Positions 1-9,993 of a DNA stretch of 64,000 nt are shown piece by piece. The notes beneath the pieces were generated by a model, which was given only the letters and a program-made list of their open reading frames with translations, did not search any database and was not told where the DNA came from. The DNA comes from Neorhizobium sp. (GTDB taxonomy: Bacteria > Pseudomonadota > Alphaproteobacteria > Rhizobiales > Rhizobiaceae). Each line of letters starts with the position of its first letter. The stretch's first letter is position 1. Where the stretch lies: NCBI GenBank assembly GCA_028283725.1, contig JAPWKC010000004.1:930001-994000 (forward strand). Reading direction: 5' to 3'. A program made the position numbers and the translations under genes.

Positions 1-1
1 C

Positions 2-718
2 AAGGCGAAATCGGAATTCCTCGCCAATATGAGCCACGAACTGCGCACGCCGCTCAATGCCATTCTCGGCTTCTCGGAAATCCTCGTCAACGGCATGTTC
101 GGGCCGCTCGGCTCATCGAAATACAGCGAATATGCCAAGGATATCCATGATAGCGGCCAGCATCTTCTCGCCGTCATCACCGATATTCTCGACATGTCGA
201 AGATCGAGGCCGGGCATATGCGCATCCAGAGCGAGCCGGTCGACCTGATGCCGCTCATCGAAGAGAGCCTGCGACTGACCTCGATTGCCGCGCAGGACAA
301 GTCGATCTCCATCCATCAGCGACTGTCCGAAAATCTCGACATGGTCGGCGACCGCCGTGCGCTGAAGCAGGTGATGCTGAACATCCTCTCCAACGCCGTG
401 AAGTTCACCAATGCCGGCGGCAATATCGAGCTTCGCGCCAAGAAGGTCGCGACCGGCCTCGTCGTGACGATCGCCGATACCGGCATCGGCATCCCGCGCG
501 ACATGCTGTCGAAGATCGGCCAGCCGTTCGAACAGGTGCAGAGCCAATATGCCAAGAGCAAGGGCGGCTCGGGCCTTGGCCTTGCGATTTCCCGCTCGCT
601 CGTCGGCCTGCATGGCGGCACGATGCGGATCCGCTCCAGGTCTGGCGAAGGCACGGTCGTATCGCTGCATATGCCCGACCGTCCCTTGCCGTTCGTGCGC
701 AAGCGCGCGGCGGCGTGA
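2..718 (+). CDS. pleC: PleC-like sensor histidine kinase, C-terminal part
   Basis: The frame is open from the left edge, so only the last 238 residues are present and the true start lies outside the window. The HisKA dimerisation helix carries the H-box (NMSHELRTPL, phospho-acceptor His near residue 12). The HATPase domain follows, with N-box NILSNAVKFT, G1 box DTGIGI and G2 box GSGLGLAIS. The sequence between the boxes resembles the PleC/PdhS/DivJ group that controls phosphorylation of DivK in the alphaproteobacterial cell cycle. The gene converges on glnE with a 40-bp gap. The PleC name is inference from this similarity and from my recollection of the pleC-glnE neighbourhood in rhizobia; the sensor domains cannot be seen. 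Confidence 0.75.
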   Translation, partial: KAKSEFLANMSHELRTPLNAILGFSEILVNGMFGPLGSSKYSEYAKDIHDSGQHLLAVITDILDMSKIEAGHMRIQSEPVDLMPLIEESLRLTSIAAQDKSISIHQRLSENLDMVGDRRALKQVMLNILSNAVKFTNAGGNIELRAKKVATGLVVTIADTGIGIPRDMLSKIGQPFEQVQSQYAKSKGGSGLGLAISRSLVGLHGGTMRIRSRSGEGTVVSLHMPDRPLPFVRKRAAA

Positions 719-730
719 CGGTGTCAGCCG

Positions 731-774
731 CCATCCGGCGATTCAGGCGGCCGGCGCTTCAGGCAGCCGGATGG
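731..774. terminator. Inverted repeat between convergent pleC and glnE
   Basis: CCATCCGGC (731-739) pairs perfectly with GCCGGATGG (766-774). It lies just after the pleC stop and overlaps the last codons of glnE. The position suits a shared bidirectional terminator, but there is no T tract. Confidence 0.35.
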
Positions 775-3700
775 ACGACGCGCAGGAAGACCGCCCTCAC
801 CTCTTCCGACAGCCGCCTGATCTCGCCTTCCAGCGTGCGCAGATCGGGACAATCGCCGGCGCGGCAAAGCCGCTCGATCAGGCCGGCGGGCGTGTTTTCA
901 GGCTCGAAAGCCCCCTCGACGCTCAACCGCACGATCTGCGACAGTTCCGTGAAAAGTTTGAGCGCAGATTGCAGCGCGTCGAGATCCGCCGGCCTCAGAA
1001 GCGCGGGACCGAGCCTTTGCAAGGCTTCGGCCGTATCGACGCCTTCGGTGTCCACCGCAAACCCCAATCCGCGTGCCGGAGCACTTGCGCCTGCGATTGC
1101 GATTGCGATTGCCGGCGCGATCAGACGCAGATATTGCGCGACGAATTCGATATCGACGAGGCCGCCGGGGATGAGCTTGAAATCCCATCGATCCCTGGGC
1201 GGCTTTTCCTTCTCGATCAGCATGCGCATTTCGGCGACATCCGCAGCGATCTTTCTCTCATCCGGTCCATCGGAGAGGATGCCTGAAATCACACCGCGCG
1301 CCTCGTTGACAAGGCTCTCGTCACCGCAGACGAGACGGGCGCGGGTGAGCGCCATGTGCTCCCAGGTCCAGGCTTCCTCGGCCTGATATTTGGCGAATGC
1401 ATTGATGCGGGTTGCGACCGGCCCCTTGTTGCCGGAGGGACGAAGCCGCATGTCGACCTCGAAGACCACGCCTTCGGCCGTCGGTGCCGCGAGCGCTGCG
1501 ATCAGCCGCTGGGTCAGCCGGGTGAAATAGCGCTGCGCATCGAGCGGCCTTGCGCCATCGCTTTCCGCCGCCGCATCGTCGTAATCGTAGAGAAGGATCA
1601 GATCGACATCGGAAGCAGCGGTCAGTTCGAAACTGCCAAGCTTGCCCATGCCCATCACCGCCACGCGCCCGCCGGGATAGCGGCCGTGGGCCGCAACGAT
1701 CTCCCGTTCGACGGACAGGAGCGCCGTATCGATCAGGATATCGGCGAGATCGGTAAAGGCGCGGCCGGCCTGCCGACCGGTGATCGCGCCGCTCAGAAGG
1801 CGGATGCCGATCAGGAAGCGCTGCTCGGCGGCAAAGATGCGCAGCCGGTCCAGCACTTCCTCATAGGCAAGGTGACTGCCGGCGTGATTGGCGAGAAAGG
1901 TTTCGAGCCGCGCCTTCAGCATCACGGGATCGGGCAGTTCGGAGAGGAGGCCGGGGTCGAGCATGCCGTCGAAGACATGCGGGCGGGCAGCGATGATATC
2001 GGCAAGCCGTGGCGCGGACGCCATGACCATGACGATCATCGACAGAAGCGCCGGATTGCTGCCAATCAGCGAGAAAAGCTGAATGCCGGCCGGAAGGCCT
2101 TTGAGGAAACTGTCGAAGCGCAGTAGCGCCTCGTCTGCACGCCGGCTCTCGCCGAAGGCGCGCAACAGCCGCGGCATCATTTCCGTCAGCCGCTCGCGCG
2201 CTTCGGCCGACTGGGTGGCCCGGTAACGGCCGGAATGCCAGGTGCGGATGACGCGGGCCATATCGGCCGGACGCTCGAAGCCGAGGGTTGCAAGCGTCTT
2301 CAGCGTGTCCGGATCGTCGCCCTTGCCGGTGAAGACGAGATTGCCTTCGGCAGACGACAGCCGCTCCTCCTGTTCGAACAGCCTTGCATAGCGCCGTTCG
2401 ACGATGCGCATCACCTTTTCGAGCCGCGTCGAGAAGGAGGCCGTATCGGCAAAGCCGAGCATGAAGGCAATGCGCTTCAGCTCCGCTTCGGTTGTCGGCA
2501 GGCGATGGGTCTGTTCGTCGCGCACCATCTGGATCCGGTGTTCGACATCGCGCAGGAACCAGTAGCCGGTCGTCAGTTCCGTGGCGATTTCGGGAATGAG
2601 CCAGCCGGCGCTTGCAAGCGCCGCCAGCGCCTCGTCGGTGCGGCGAGCGCGCAGTGCCGGCATGCGGCCGCCGGCGATCAGCTGCTGGGTCTGGGCAAAG
2701 AACTCGATCTCGCGGATGCCGCCGCGGCCGAGCTTGACGTCATGGCCCTTGACCGCAATCGAGCCGTGGCCCTTGTGGACATGGATCTGCCGCTTGATCG
2801 AGTGGATATCCGCGATCGCCGCGTAATCGAGATATTTGCGGAAAACGAAAGGGGTGAGCAGGCGTAGGAAATTTTCGCCCGCAGCAAGATCGCCGGCAAC
2901 CGGCCGTGCCTTGATGAAGGCGGCACGCTCCCAGTTCTGGCCGCGGCCCTCGTAATAGACGAGCGCCGCATCGAGCGACACGGCAAGCGGGGTCGAACCA
3001 GGATCGGGGCGCAATCTGAGATCGGTGCGGAAGACATAGCCGTCGGCCGTGCGCTCCTGAAGGATACGCACCAGCCTTCGCATCATCCGGCCGAAGGTTT
3101 CCGACGCATCGAGCGGATCGGACAGGATGCCGGCCTCCGGATCGAAGAAGACGACGATATCGATGTCGGAGGAGTAGTTGAGCTCGAAGCCGCCGAGCTT
3201 GCCCATGCCGAGCACGATCAGGCCGGAGCCCTTGCCGGGATTTTCCGCATCGGCGAGCTTTACCTTGCCCGCTTCATGGCCGGCAAGAAGAAGATGATCG
3301 ATCGCGGATGCGGCGCAGGCATCGGCAAACCGGCTCAGCCAATCGGTAGCGTCCCTGGCAGAAAAGATGCGGGCGAGATCGGCCAGCGCGAGAATGAAGG
3401 CGAAGTCGCGCTTGGCACGGCGCAGAGCGGCCATGACCTCGGTTTCCGAAGGCGTGTGGCCCTGTCCCGATGGCGAGGGTTTCCAGGCGTTCCTGGCCGT
3501 CTCGATCCGGTTCGAGAGCAGCGTCTCGACGGGCTCGTCGATCGCGGCCAGCACGAGCGGCGGCGAGAGCGAGGCGATGTCGCGCAGGAAGGGCGACAGC
3601 GAAAAGGCGGCGGCGAGAAAGGCCTTCAGCGCCGGCCTTGCGGCAAGCTTTTCGGAGACCGCCTGCTCTCCCTTGCCGATCTCCTTCAGAAGCGCATTTG

Positions 3701-3785
3701 CCGCCTTCAGTTCCGTCTGGTTCAGGGGCGAGATCACCCCGTCCTCGACATGTTCCAGCCGCGTTGCAGTCTGCGCATGATCCAT
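759..3785 (-). CDS. glnE: Bifunctional glutamine synthetase adenylyltransferase / adenylyl-removing enzyme
   Basis: The 1008-residue protein adenylylates and de-adenylylates glutamine synthetase under PII control. The family's two nucleotidyltransferase cores are both visible: GMGKLGGFELNYSSDIDIVV near residue 193 (N-terminal adenylyl-removing half) and GMGKLGSFELTAASDVDLIL near residue 700 (adenylyltransferase half). Both keep the GS and DxD signatures. The length is normal for the family. The ATG start is preceded by GGGAGGAG at good spacing. Near the C-terminus a GCGATT microsatellite (three units around 1093-1110) encodes AIAIAIAGA, a local expansion beside a region that otherwise reads as normal GlnE. 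Confidence 0.95.
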   Translation of the reverse strand: MDHAQTATRLEHVEDGVISPLNQTELKAANALLKEIGKGEQAVSEKLAARPALKAFLAAAFSLSPFLRDIASLSPPLVLAAIDEPVETLLSNRIETARNAWKPSPSGQGHTPSETEVMAALRRAKRDFAFILALADLARIFSARDATDWLSRFADACAASAIDHLLLAGHEAGKVKLADAENPGKGSGLIVLGMGKLGGFELNYSSDIDIVVFFDPEAGILSDPLDASETFGRMMRRLVRILQERTADGYVFRTDLRLRPDPGSTPLAVSLDAALVYYEGRGQNWERAAFIKARPVAGDLAAGENFLRLLTPFVFRKYLDYAAIADIHSIKRQIHVHKGHGSIAVKGHDVKLGRGGIREIEFFAQTQQLIAGGRMPALRARRTDEALAALASAGWLIPEIATELTTGYWFLRDVEHRIQMVRDEQTHRLPTTEAELKRIAFMLGFADTASFSTRLEKVMRIVERRYARLFEQEERLSSAEGNLVFTGKGDDPDTLKTLATLGFERPADMARVIRTWHSGRYRATQSAEARERLTEMMPRLLRAFGESRRADEALLRFDSFLKGLPAGIQLFSLIGSNPALLSMIVMVMASAPRLADIIAARPHVFDGMLDPGLLSELPDPVMLKARLETFLANHAGSHLAYEEVLDRLRIFAAEQRFLIGIRLLSGAITGRQAGRAFTDLADILIDTALLSVEREIVAAHGRYPGGRVAVMGMGKLGSFELTAASDVDLILLYDYDDAAAESDGARPLDAQRYFTRLTQRLIAALAAPTAEGVVFEVDMRLRPSGNKGPVATRINAFAKYQAEEAWTWEHMALTRARLVCGDESLVNEARGVISGILSDGPDERKIAADVAEMRMLIEKEKPPRDRWDFKLIPGGLVDIEFVAQYLRLIAPAIAIAIAGASAPARGLGFAVDTEGVDTAEALQRLGPALLRPADLDALQSALKLFTELSQIVRLSVEGAFEPENTPAGLIERLCRAGDCPDLRTLEGEIRRLSEEVRAVFLRVVHPAA

Positions 3786-4109
3786 CGCAGGGTCGCTCCT
3801 CCCGAGCCTTCTGTGCCCCTGTGCCGGGGCTTTTGACAGGTTATATAGCGAACAGGCACGACGGGGGCCTGAAATCTTCGCCTCAAACCATCACCATGAG
3901 CGTAAAACCGTCCATGTCGCGGCTTGCTGCGGCAATACAACTCCTGCGACATATTGACTATGATGGGGCCGAAGGCGTTTAACATGCTTTCCGTCTTTAC
4001 GAAGTCTTTTTGGCTTCGCCATCCTCGCGCGCCGCCTTGTCCCGCCAGTGATTGGAGCCATTGCGATGGTACGATCCGGCCCGCTCTTAAAATTCCTCTG
4101 GGAGTGATT
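3786..4109. other. Divergent glnE / permease spacer
   Basis: This 324-bp spacer separates the divergent glnE and GntP-type permease genes. It must contain both promoters. The only strong signal is GGGAG five bases before the permease ATG at 4110. No RNA gene or convincing small ORF was seen. Confidence 0.5.
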
Positions 4110-5490
4110 ATGAGTTCCTCTGATATCTGGCTTCTGGCCACCGCCATCGGCGGGGTCGTGTTTCTCGTTGCGCTTATTGTTTCCCGTATTCGTTTGCACC
4201 CCCTGATCGCGCTGATCATTACCTCGATCGCCGTCGGTCTCGTCAACGGCATGCCCACGGACAAGCTGATCAAGTCGATCGAGGCGGGGGCCGGCGGCAC
4301 GCTTGGCGCCGTTGGCCTGGTCGTGGCGCTCGGCGCCATGCTCGGCAAGATCCTTGCCGATGGCGGCGTGACGGAAGGAATTTCCGAAACGATCATCCGC
4401 CACACCTCGACGCGCATGCTGCCCTGGGCGATGGCAGGGTGCGGCCTTCATCATCGGCATTCCGATGTTCTTCGAGGTCGGCCTCGTCGTGCTCCTGCCG
4501 CTGATCTTCTCGGTTGCCCGCAAGCTCGACCAGACGGGCGCGATCAAGGGCTCGGCCTATGTCTATGTCGGCGTGCCGGTGATTGCAGCACTTGCCTCGA
4601 TGCACGGCATGGTGCCGCCGCATCCCGGCCCGCTCACCGCGATCGCGTCACTCAAGACCGCGATCGGCCCGACCATGCTCTACGGCTTCATTGCCGCCAT
4701 TCCGGCCATCATCATCGGCGGCCCGCTCTATGGCGCGATCATCACGCCGCGGCTGAAGGTCAGGCCGGATCAGGCGCTGATCGACCAGTTCTCGTCCGAG
4801 AGCACCATCGGCACCGCCCCCAGCCTCGGAAAGAGCCTGCTCACCGCACTCCTGCCGGCCATCCTCATGCTCCTCAATGCGCTGGCCGAACTGATCTTTG
4901 CCAAGGATGCACTGATCAACAAGATCACCGGCTTCATCGGCGATCCGGCGATCGCCATGCTGATCGGCGTTCTCTTTGCCGCCTGGGTGCTGATCTACTC
5001 GAAAAAGGGCGATACCGAAGACCTGCGCTCCTCGATGTCGGCCAGCGTCAAGCCGATCGCCAACGTGCTTCTGATCATCGCCGGCGGCGGTGCCTTCCAG
5101 CACGTCCTCACCGACGCCAAGGTCGGCGATGCGATCATGCATTTGAGCCAGCAGTTCTCGCTGTCGCCGCTGATCCTCGGCTGGATCATCTCGATGCTGC
5201 TTTCGGTCTCGACCGGCTCGGCCACCGTCGGCATCGTCGGCGCGTCCGGCCTGCTGGCGCCGCTTGCCGGCAGCGCCGATGCGCTCAACGTGCCGCTTCT
5301 GGCGCTTTCGATCGGCTGTGGCTCGCTGTTCTTCAACTATGCCAACCATGCGGGTTTCTGGCTGGTGAAGGAAAGTTTCGGCATGTCGATGGGCGAGGCA
5401 ACCGCAACGATCTCCGTCATCCAGTCGATCGTCTCGGTGGTCGGCCTCGTCATGGTTCTGTTGATGAACCTTGCACCGCCGCTGATGTGA
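4110..5490 (+). pseudogene. GntP-family gluconate/organic acid permease with a +1 frameshift
   Basis: The frame opens at ATG 4110 (SD GGGAG) and reads as a GntP-type hydrophobic permease for about 110 codons, ending in MLPWAMAG. It is then continued one base out of register by FIIGIPMFFEVGLVV and the rest of the family, to the stop at 5490. Removing one G from the GGG run at 4437-4439 restores one continuous 459-residue protein, the usual GntP length (about 450). Downstream family features are intact, including HGMVPPHPGP and SVSTGSATVGIVGASG. Either the gene is freshly inactivated or phase-variable at this G run, or the base is a sequencing error. Substrate (gluconate or a related sugar acid) is inferred from family only. 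Confidence 0.85.
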
Positions 5491-5526
5491 TCGCGGATGG
5501 GACGAGATGAGGGGGCTGATCGCCCG

Positions 5527-5537
5527 CCCCCCCCCCC
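5527..5537. repeat. Eleven-base C homopolymer
   Basis: A run of 11 C lies 37 bp after the permease stop. It is a length-unstable tract with no obvious gene to switch. Confidence 0.8.
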
Positions 5538-5571
5538 GGACGGCTGACAACGGCCGAAAATCTCTCCTCCG

Positions 5572-5667
5572 TCATACTCGAGGCTTGACCCGAGCACTTG
5601 ACCCGAGCATCTGGAAACGTCCGATGTGATCGAGGTGGTCAGATCCTCGGGACAGGCCCGAGGATGA
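5572..5667. repeat. Imperfect palindromic intergenic element
   Basis: The left arm (5572-5594) and right arm (5646-5667) are inverted copies of a sequence of the type TCATCCTCGGGCTTGACCCG. Part of the left arm (TTGACCCGAGCA) is duplicated at 5598-5609. Such short dyads are common between genes in rhizobia and related genera. It could also act as terminator for the permease gene or for the kinase gene that ends at 5753. Confidence 0.55.
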
Positions 5668-5752
5668 GGGCAGCGAGCCGCAGAAGGTTTGTCATCGAGT
5701 CCGCGACGACCTGAGGGACGGCATCAGGGGCAGCCGCGCTGCCCCTTTTCTC

Positions 5753-7261
5753 TCACCGCCTGATCTGCGGGAAGACCATCGTCACCGTCAGGCCCGGAGC
5801 CTCGGTATTTGCCTCGTCGGTCGCCGATAGTTCCAGCGCGCCGCCATGCAGTTCCATCACCGCCTCCACCAGAGACAGGCCAAGACCGGTGCCCGGCTTT
5901 GAACGGCTTTCGTCCAGACGGAAGAAGCGTTTGGTGACGTCCTCGCGCCGCTCTGCCGGAACGCCCGGACCATTGTCCGAGATGGAGAGTTTCAAACTGC
6001 CCTCGGCATGGCGCAGCCTCACCCAGATCTGCGGTTCTTGCGATGCGCCAACGGCATATTTGATGGCGTTGTCCAAAAGGTTGAAGATCGCCTGGCCGAT
6101 CAGTTCGCGGTTGCCATGCACGATCAGGCCCGGATCGATCTCGGTATGCATCGATAGACCCGCCTCCTCGGCCACCGGCTCGTAAAGTTCGGCGCTGTCT
6201 GCGGAGATGGCCGACAGATCGATATCGGAGAGTTCGGCGGCAATCGAGCCAGCCTCGACGCGGGAGATCATCAGAAGCGCATTGAAGGTGCGGATCAGCT
6301 GGTCGGACTCACCGATAATGCCTTCGAGGCTGACACGGCGCACATCCTCGCGATCCTCGCCCAGCGCATCGGCGGCCTTGTTGCGCAGGCGCGTCAATGG
6401 CGTCTTCAGGTCGTGGGCGATATTGTCGGAGACCTGTCTCAAGCCTTCGTTCAGCTTTTCGATGCGGCCGAGCATGGCGTTCAGCGATTCCGACAGGCGG
6501 TCGAACTCGTCGCCGGAGCGGCCGACGGGAAGGCGCTGCGAGAGATCGCCGGCCATGATCTTCTGGCTTGCCGCCGACATGCGGTCGATACGGCGCAGCG
6601 CATTGCGGCCGATGCCGAACCAGATGACCAGCGCGCCAAGCCCCATGATGGCAAGCGCCACCATCAGCGCCTGCTGGACGATGCCGCGGAACCGGCTCGG
6701 ATCGCCGAGATCGCGGCCGATCAGCACGCGCAGGCCGTTATCGAGGCGAAGGACGCTCGCGGTCGCCGTGTGGCGGCGCGTGGCGCCCATTTCGGCATAG
6801 GGCTGGTAGGTGAAGGGCATGCCGGTCCAGCCCTGCTCATCGAGCACGCCTGGCTGCAGCGAGGCGACATTGCCGGCGAGGATCTCGCCATTCGGTCCGG
6901 CAATCACATAGAGATTGGCGCCGGGCTGACGGGACCGCCGCTCCATGATGCGCAGCACGAGATTGACGCCGCCGCGATCATAGGCGCGGTCGATATCCAG
7001 CGCCTCTTCCTCGATCGTTCGACGGGTCTGCTGCGCCAGAAGCCGCTCGGACATGGCCGTCACATAGATGACGAGCAGAGCCGCACAGAGCGCGAAGAGC
7101 AGGATGTAGATGGCCGACAGGCGCACGGCCGTCGAGGAAAACATCAGCCGCAGGCGGCCACCGTTGCGGGGAATGCCGGGGGCCGTCTTCATGGATGCGG
7201 CGGAGGCGGACGCGCGGCTGGGGCGCGGCCGGAAACGGGTCAGCCAGGATTTGAGGGACAA
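5753..7261 (-). CDS. Membrane sensor histidine kinase of an OmpR-type pair
   Basis: The 502-residue protein has a cytosolic N-terminal stretch, a first membrane segment at about 47-68, a periplasmic sensor of about 120 residues, and a second membrane segment at about 196-216. HAMP follows, then HisKA with H-box SDNIAHDLKTPLTRL (His283), then HATPase with N-box FNLLDNAIKYA and G boxes SDNGPGV and GTGLGLSLVEA. It lies just downstream of the response regulator at 7269-7946, with a 7-bp gap, so the two are co-transcribed. The signal is unknown. The pair sits next to degP and the cyc operon, which suggests an envelope-stress or redox role, but that is inference. Confidence 0.9.
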   Translation of the reverse strand: MSLKSWLTRFRPRPSRASASAASMKTAPGIPRNGGRLRLMFSSTAVRLSAIYILLFALCAALLVIYVTAMSERLLAQQTRRTIEEEALDIDRAYDRGGVNLVLRIMERRSRQPGANLYVIAGPNGEILAGNVASLQPGVLDEQGWTGMPFTYQPYAEMGATRRHTATASVLRLDNGLRVLIGRDLGDPSRFRGIVQQALMVALAIMGLGALVIWFGIGRNALRRIDRMSAASQKIMAGDLSQRLPVGRSGDEFDRLSESLNAMLGRIEKLNEGLRQVSDNIAHDLKTPLTRLRNKAADALGEDREDVRRVSLEGIIGESDQLIRTFNALLMISRVEAGSIAAELSDIDLSAISADSAELYEPVAEEAGLSMHTEIDPGLIVHGNRELIGQAIFNLLDNAIKYAVGASQEPQIWVRLRHAEGSLKLSISDNGPGVPAERREDVTKRFFRLDESRSKPGTGLGLSLVEAVMELHGGALELSATDEANTEAPGLTVTMVFPQIRR

Positions 7262-7268
7262 GTCTCTC

Positions 7269-7946
7269 TCACCCCTCGTCCTTGATCATGTAGCCGGCAC
7301 CGCGAATGGTCTTCAGAAGCGGCTTTTCGAAATCCTTCTCGATCTTCGAGCGCAGCCGCGAGACATGCACGTCGATGACATTGGTCTGTGGATCGAAGTG
7401 ATAATCCCAGACGTTTTCGAGAAGCATGGTGCGGGTGACGACCTGACCGGCATTCTTCATCAGATATTCGAGCAGGCGGAATTCGCGCGGCTGGAGCAGG
7501 ATTTCCTTGCCGGCGCGCTTCACCTCGTGAGACAGGCGGTCGAGCTCGAGATCGCCGACGCGGTAGACCATGTCCTGTTCCGGCGTGCCCTTGCGGCGGC
7601 CGAGAACCTCGACGCGGGCCAGAAGCTCGGAAAAGGCATAGGGTTTCGGCAGATAATCGTCACCGCCGGCGCGAAGGCCGGTGACGCGATCATCCACCTG
7701 GCCGAGGGCCGAGAGGATCAGCACCGGGGCGTTGACGCCGCGCTTGCGCAATTCGCTGATGACGGAGAGGCCGTCGCGGCGCGGCAGCATGCGGTCGATG
7801 ACCATCACGTCATAGCTGTTTTCGGAGGCCATGAAGAGGCCGCTCTCGCCGTCGCTCGCATGATCGACGACGATGCCGGCCTCCTTGAACCCCTTGCTCA
7901 TGTAGGCCGCGGCCTCGAGGTCGTCTTCAATCACCAGAATCTTCAT
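7269..7946 (-). CDS. OmpR/PhoB-family response regulator
   Basis: The 225-residue protein starts MKILVIEDDLEA. The receiver domain has the acidic pair ED at 7-8, phospho-acceptor Asp51 (VMVIDRMLP) and the conserved Lys in YLPKPYAF. The C-terminal winged helix contains LQPREFRLLEYL and DVHVSRLRSKI, typical of the DNA-binding wing. I chose this start because MKILVIEDD is the canonical N-terminus of the family, although the frame is open further upstream to 8108. It is the partner of the kinase encoded immediately downstream. Confidence 0.9.
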   Translation of the reverse strand: MKILVIEDDLEAAAYMSKGFKEAGIVVDHASDGESGLFMASENSYDVMVIDRMLPRRDGLSVISELRKRGVNAPVLILSALGQVDDRVTGLRAGGDDYLPKPYAFSELLARVEVLGRRKGTPEQDMVYRVGDLELDRLSHEVKRAGKEILLQPREFRLLEYLMKNAGQVVTRTMLLENVWDYHFDPQTNVIDVHVSRLRSKIEKDFEKPLLKTIRGAGYMIKDEG

Positions 7947-8155
7947 GCGCGGCACAATAGCGTCGGCGGCATCTCCCGCACCAGCGGATTTGTCGTCGGC
8001 GGACGAATAAGGAGAGGAGAAGGTCTGCATCTGCGGCTCCGACGGATGAAAAAAGGGCGCCGTCCGTTGCCGGCGGCGCCCCCATGTTGGCGGGTTGCGC
8101 GTCGTCACTTACGAAAGCCGGGACCGGCTTTCTCCATGATCCATCAATGGCGGCC

Positions 8156-9769
8156 TCAGCCCTGGTCGATCGGCAGCGCGACGAAGCGGCTGGAGCCATC
8201 GACCTCGATCTGGAACAGCGCGCGGGTGCGCCCATCCTTGCGGGCCTGCTCGATGAGCTTGCCGATCTCGGCGGCCGAGGCGACCTTCTGGTTGTTGACC
8301 GACAGGATCTTCTGGCCGCTCTTCAGGCCGCGGGCCGCGGCATCGCTATCCGGATCGACGTCGGTGACGGAAAGGCCGTTGCCGTCTTGCGCCGGCGACA
8401 CGGTGATGCCCAGCGAGGCGAGCGCCTTTTCGCTTGCAGGGGCAGCCGGTGCCGCATCCTTCTGATCGGAATCCGACGGATCGGCATTGGCGGCGTCGCT
8501 TGCCAGATTGCCGAGCGTTACCGGCAAAGTCTGCTGCTTGCCGTCACGCCACAGATCGACGTTGATCTTGGTGTTCGGCGGGAAGGCAGCAACGCGGCGG
8601 GCGAGATCGCGGGCATCCTTGATCGCCTGGCCATTGACGGCTGTCACGACATCGCCTTCCTTGATGCCGGCCTTGGCGCCCGGCGAGTTTTCCTGCGGGG
8701 CGACGACCAGCGCGCCGGACGCATCCTTCAGGCCGAGCGAATCGGCGATATCCTTGGTGACCGGCTGGATCTGCACGCCGAGCCAGCCGCGATCGACCTT
8801 GCCGTCCTTCATCAGGTCGGCGATGACATCCTTGGCGGTGGAGGACGGGATGGCGAAGGCAATGCCGACATTGCCGCCCGAGGGCGAGAAGATCGCCGTG
8901 TTGATGCCGACGACTTCGCCGTTCAGGTTGAAGGTCGGGCCACCGGAATTGCCGCGGTTCACCGCCGCATCGACCTGGATGTAATCGTCATAGGGGCCGG
9001 AGCCGATATCGCGGCCGCGGGCCGAGATGATGCCGGCCGTCACCGTGCCGCCGAGGCCGAACGGGTTGCCGACGGCCACCACCCAGTCGCCGACGCGCAC
9101 CTTCGTATCATCGGCAAACGAGACATAGGTGAACTTGCGGGCCGGCGCATTGACCTTCAAGAGCGCCAGATCGGTGCGGCTGTCCTTGCCGACCAGCTTG
9201 GCATCCAGCTCTGTGCCATCGTTGAGGACGACCGTGAAGGCCTGACCATCGGAGACGACGTGGTTGTTGGTGACGATATAGCCGTCTTCGGAGATGAAGA
9301 AGCCGGAGCCCTGCGCGGTCGGGCGAAGGTGATGCGGGCGGTTGTCGTTCTGGCCCTTTTTCGGCGCCTGGTTCTGGCCCTGTTCCTGGCCGGGCTTCTG
9401 TTGCCCGCGGCCGCCCTGGCCCTGGCCCTGCCCCTGGCCCTGATTGCCGAATTCACGGAAGAAGCGCTTCAGCGGGTGATCGTCCGGCAGGTCGTCGAAA
9501 CCGCGGCCATTGAAGTTGAAGGAGAAGTTGTTGCCTTCGTCGGCGGCGGGCTGCTCTTCCGACTGGACGCGAACGGACACGACGGCCGGCGAAACGGCAG
9601 AGACGACATCGGCGAAGCTCGGCGGCTGCGGCGCGTTCACCTTGACCGGGTCGGCGAAGGACGACGTGACCTGCGCGGGCAGACCGGTCGAGAGCATGAC
9701 CACGGCAAGACCTGCCACGGTGGATGCCTTCAGGGCCATCTTCAGGGAGGAACGTCCAAACTTGGTCAT
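8156..9769 (-). CDS. degP: Do-family periplasmic serine protease DegP/HtrA
   Basis: The 537-residue protein is exported: basic start, hydrophobic stretch at 15-30, cleavage expected near residue 39. The trypsin-like domain keeps the triad His170 (TNNHVVSDG), Asp200 (SRTDLALLKV) and Ser275 (NRGNSGGPTF). Two PDZ domains follow, near 300-390 and 430-530. The protease/chaperone degrades or refolds damaged envelope proteins. A Gln/Gly-rich linker at about 109-135 (GQGQGQGQGG) sits between the N-terminal LA-loop region and the catalytic core, encoded by a CCCTGG tandem repeat. In related rhizobial genomes degP lies beside cyc genes, as here. Confidence 0.95.
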   Translation of the reverse strand: MTKFGRSSLKMALKASTVAGLAVVMLSTGLPAQVTSSFADPVKVNAPQPPSFADVVSAVSPAVVSVRVQSEEQPAADEGNNFSFNFNGRGFDDLPDDHPLKRFFREFGNQGQGQGQGQGGRGQQKPGQEQGQNQAPKKGQNDNRPHHLRPTAQGSGFFISEDGYIVTNNHVVSDGQAFTVVLNDGTELDAKLVGKDSRTDLALLKVNAPARKFTYVSFADDTKVRVGDWVVAVGNPFGLGGTVTAGIISARGRDIGSGPYDDYIQVDAAVNRGNSGGPTFNLNGEVVGINTAIFSPSGGNVGIAFAIPSSTAKDVIADLMKDGKVDRGWLGVQIQPVTKDIADSLGLKDASGALVVAPQENSPGAKAGIKEGDVVTAVNGQAIKDARDLARRVAAFPPNTKINVDLWRDGKQQTLPVTLGNLASDAANADPSDSDQKDAAPAAPASEKALASLGITVSPAQDGNGLSVTDVDPDSDAAARGLKSGQKILSVNNQKVASAAEIGKLIEQARKDGRTRALFQIEVDGSSRFVALPIDQG

Positions 9770-9881
9770 TGAAAAAGCTACCTTTTCTTCATCACGCTAT
9801 CGTGCCGGAGAGATCCAGCGGGCGGTGGATGACAAAGATATAGGAGCCGGGACGTTAACTGGAGGTGGCGGCCAGATGAAT

Positions 9882-9900
9882 TCTTCGTAATTTTCGAAGA
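9882..9900 (-). terminator. Small hairpin downstream of cycL
   Basis: TCTTCG (9882-9887) pairs with CGAAGA (9895-9900) across an AT-only loop. It lies 94 bp after the cycL stop and upstream of degP. It is a possible operon terminator, though without a clean T run. Confidence 0.3.
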
Positions 9901-9993
9901 GGCACACGGAATAGTGGCAGGTCGCGGGCCGCATCTGCGGCGATGAAACGGGCGCGGCAGGTCATCTAAAACCGTGGCCGTGCCCGAATGCCG

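Noticed and set aside
5527..5537. Phase-variation tract for the permease
   Set aside because: The C run lies after the permease stop, so slippage there cannot restore or break the frame; the split is at 4437-4439.
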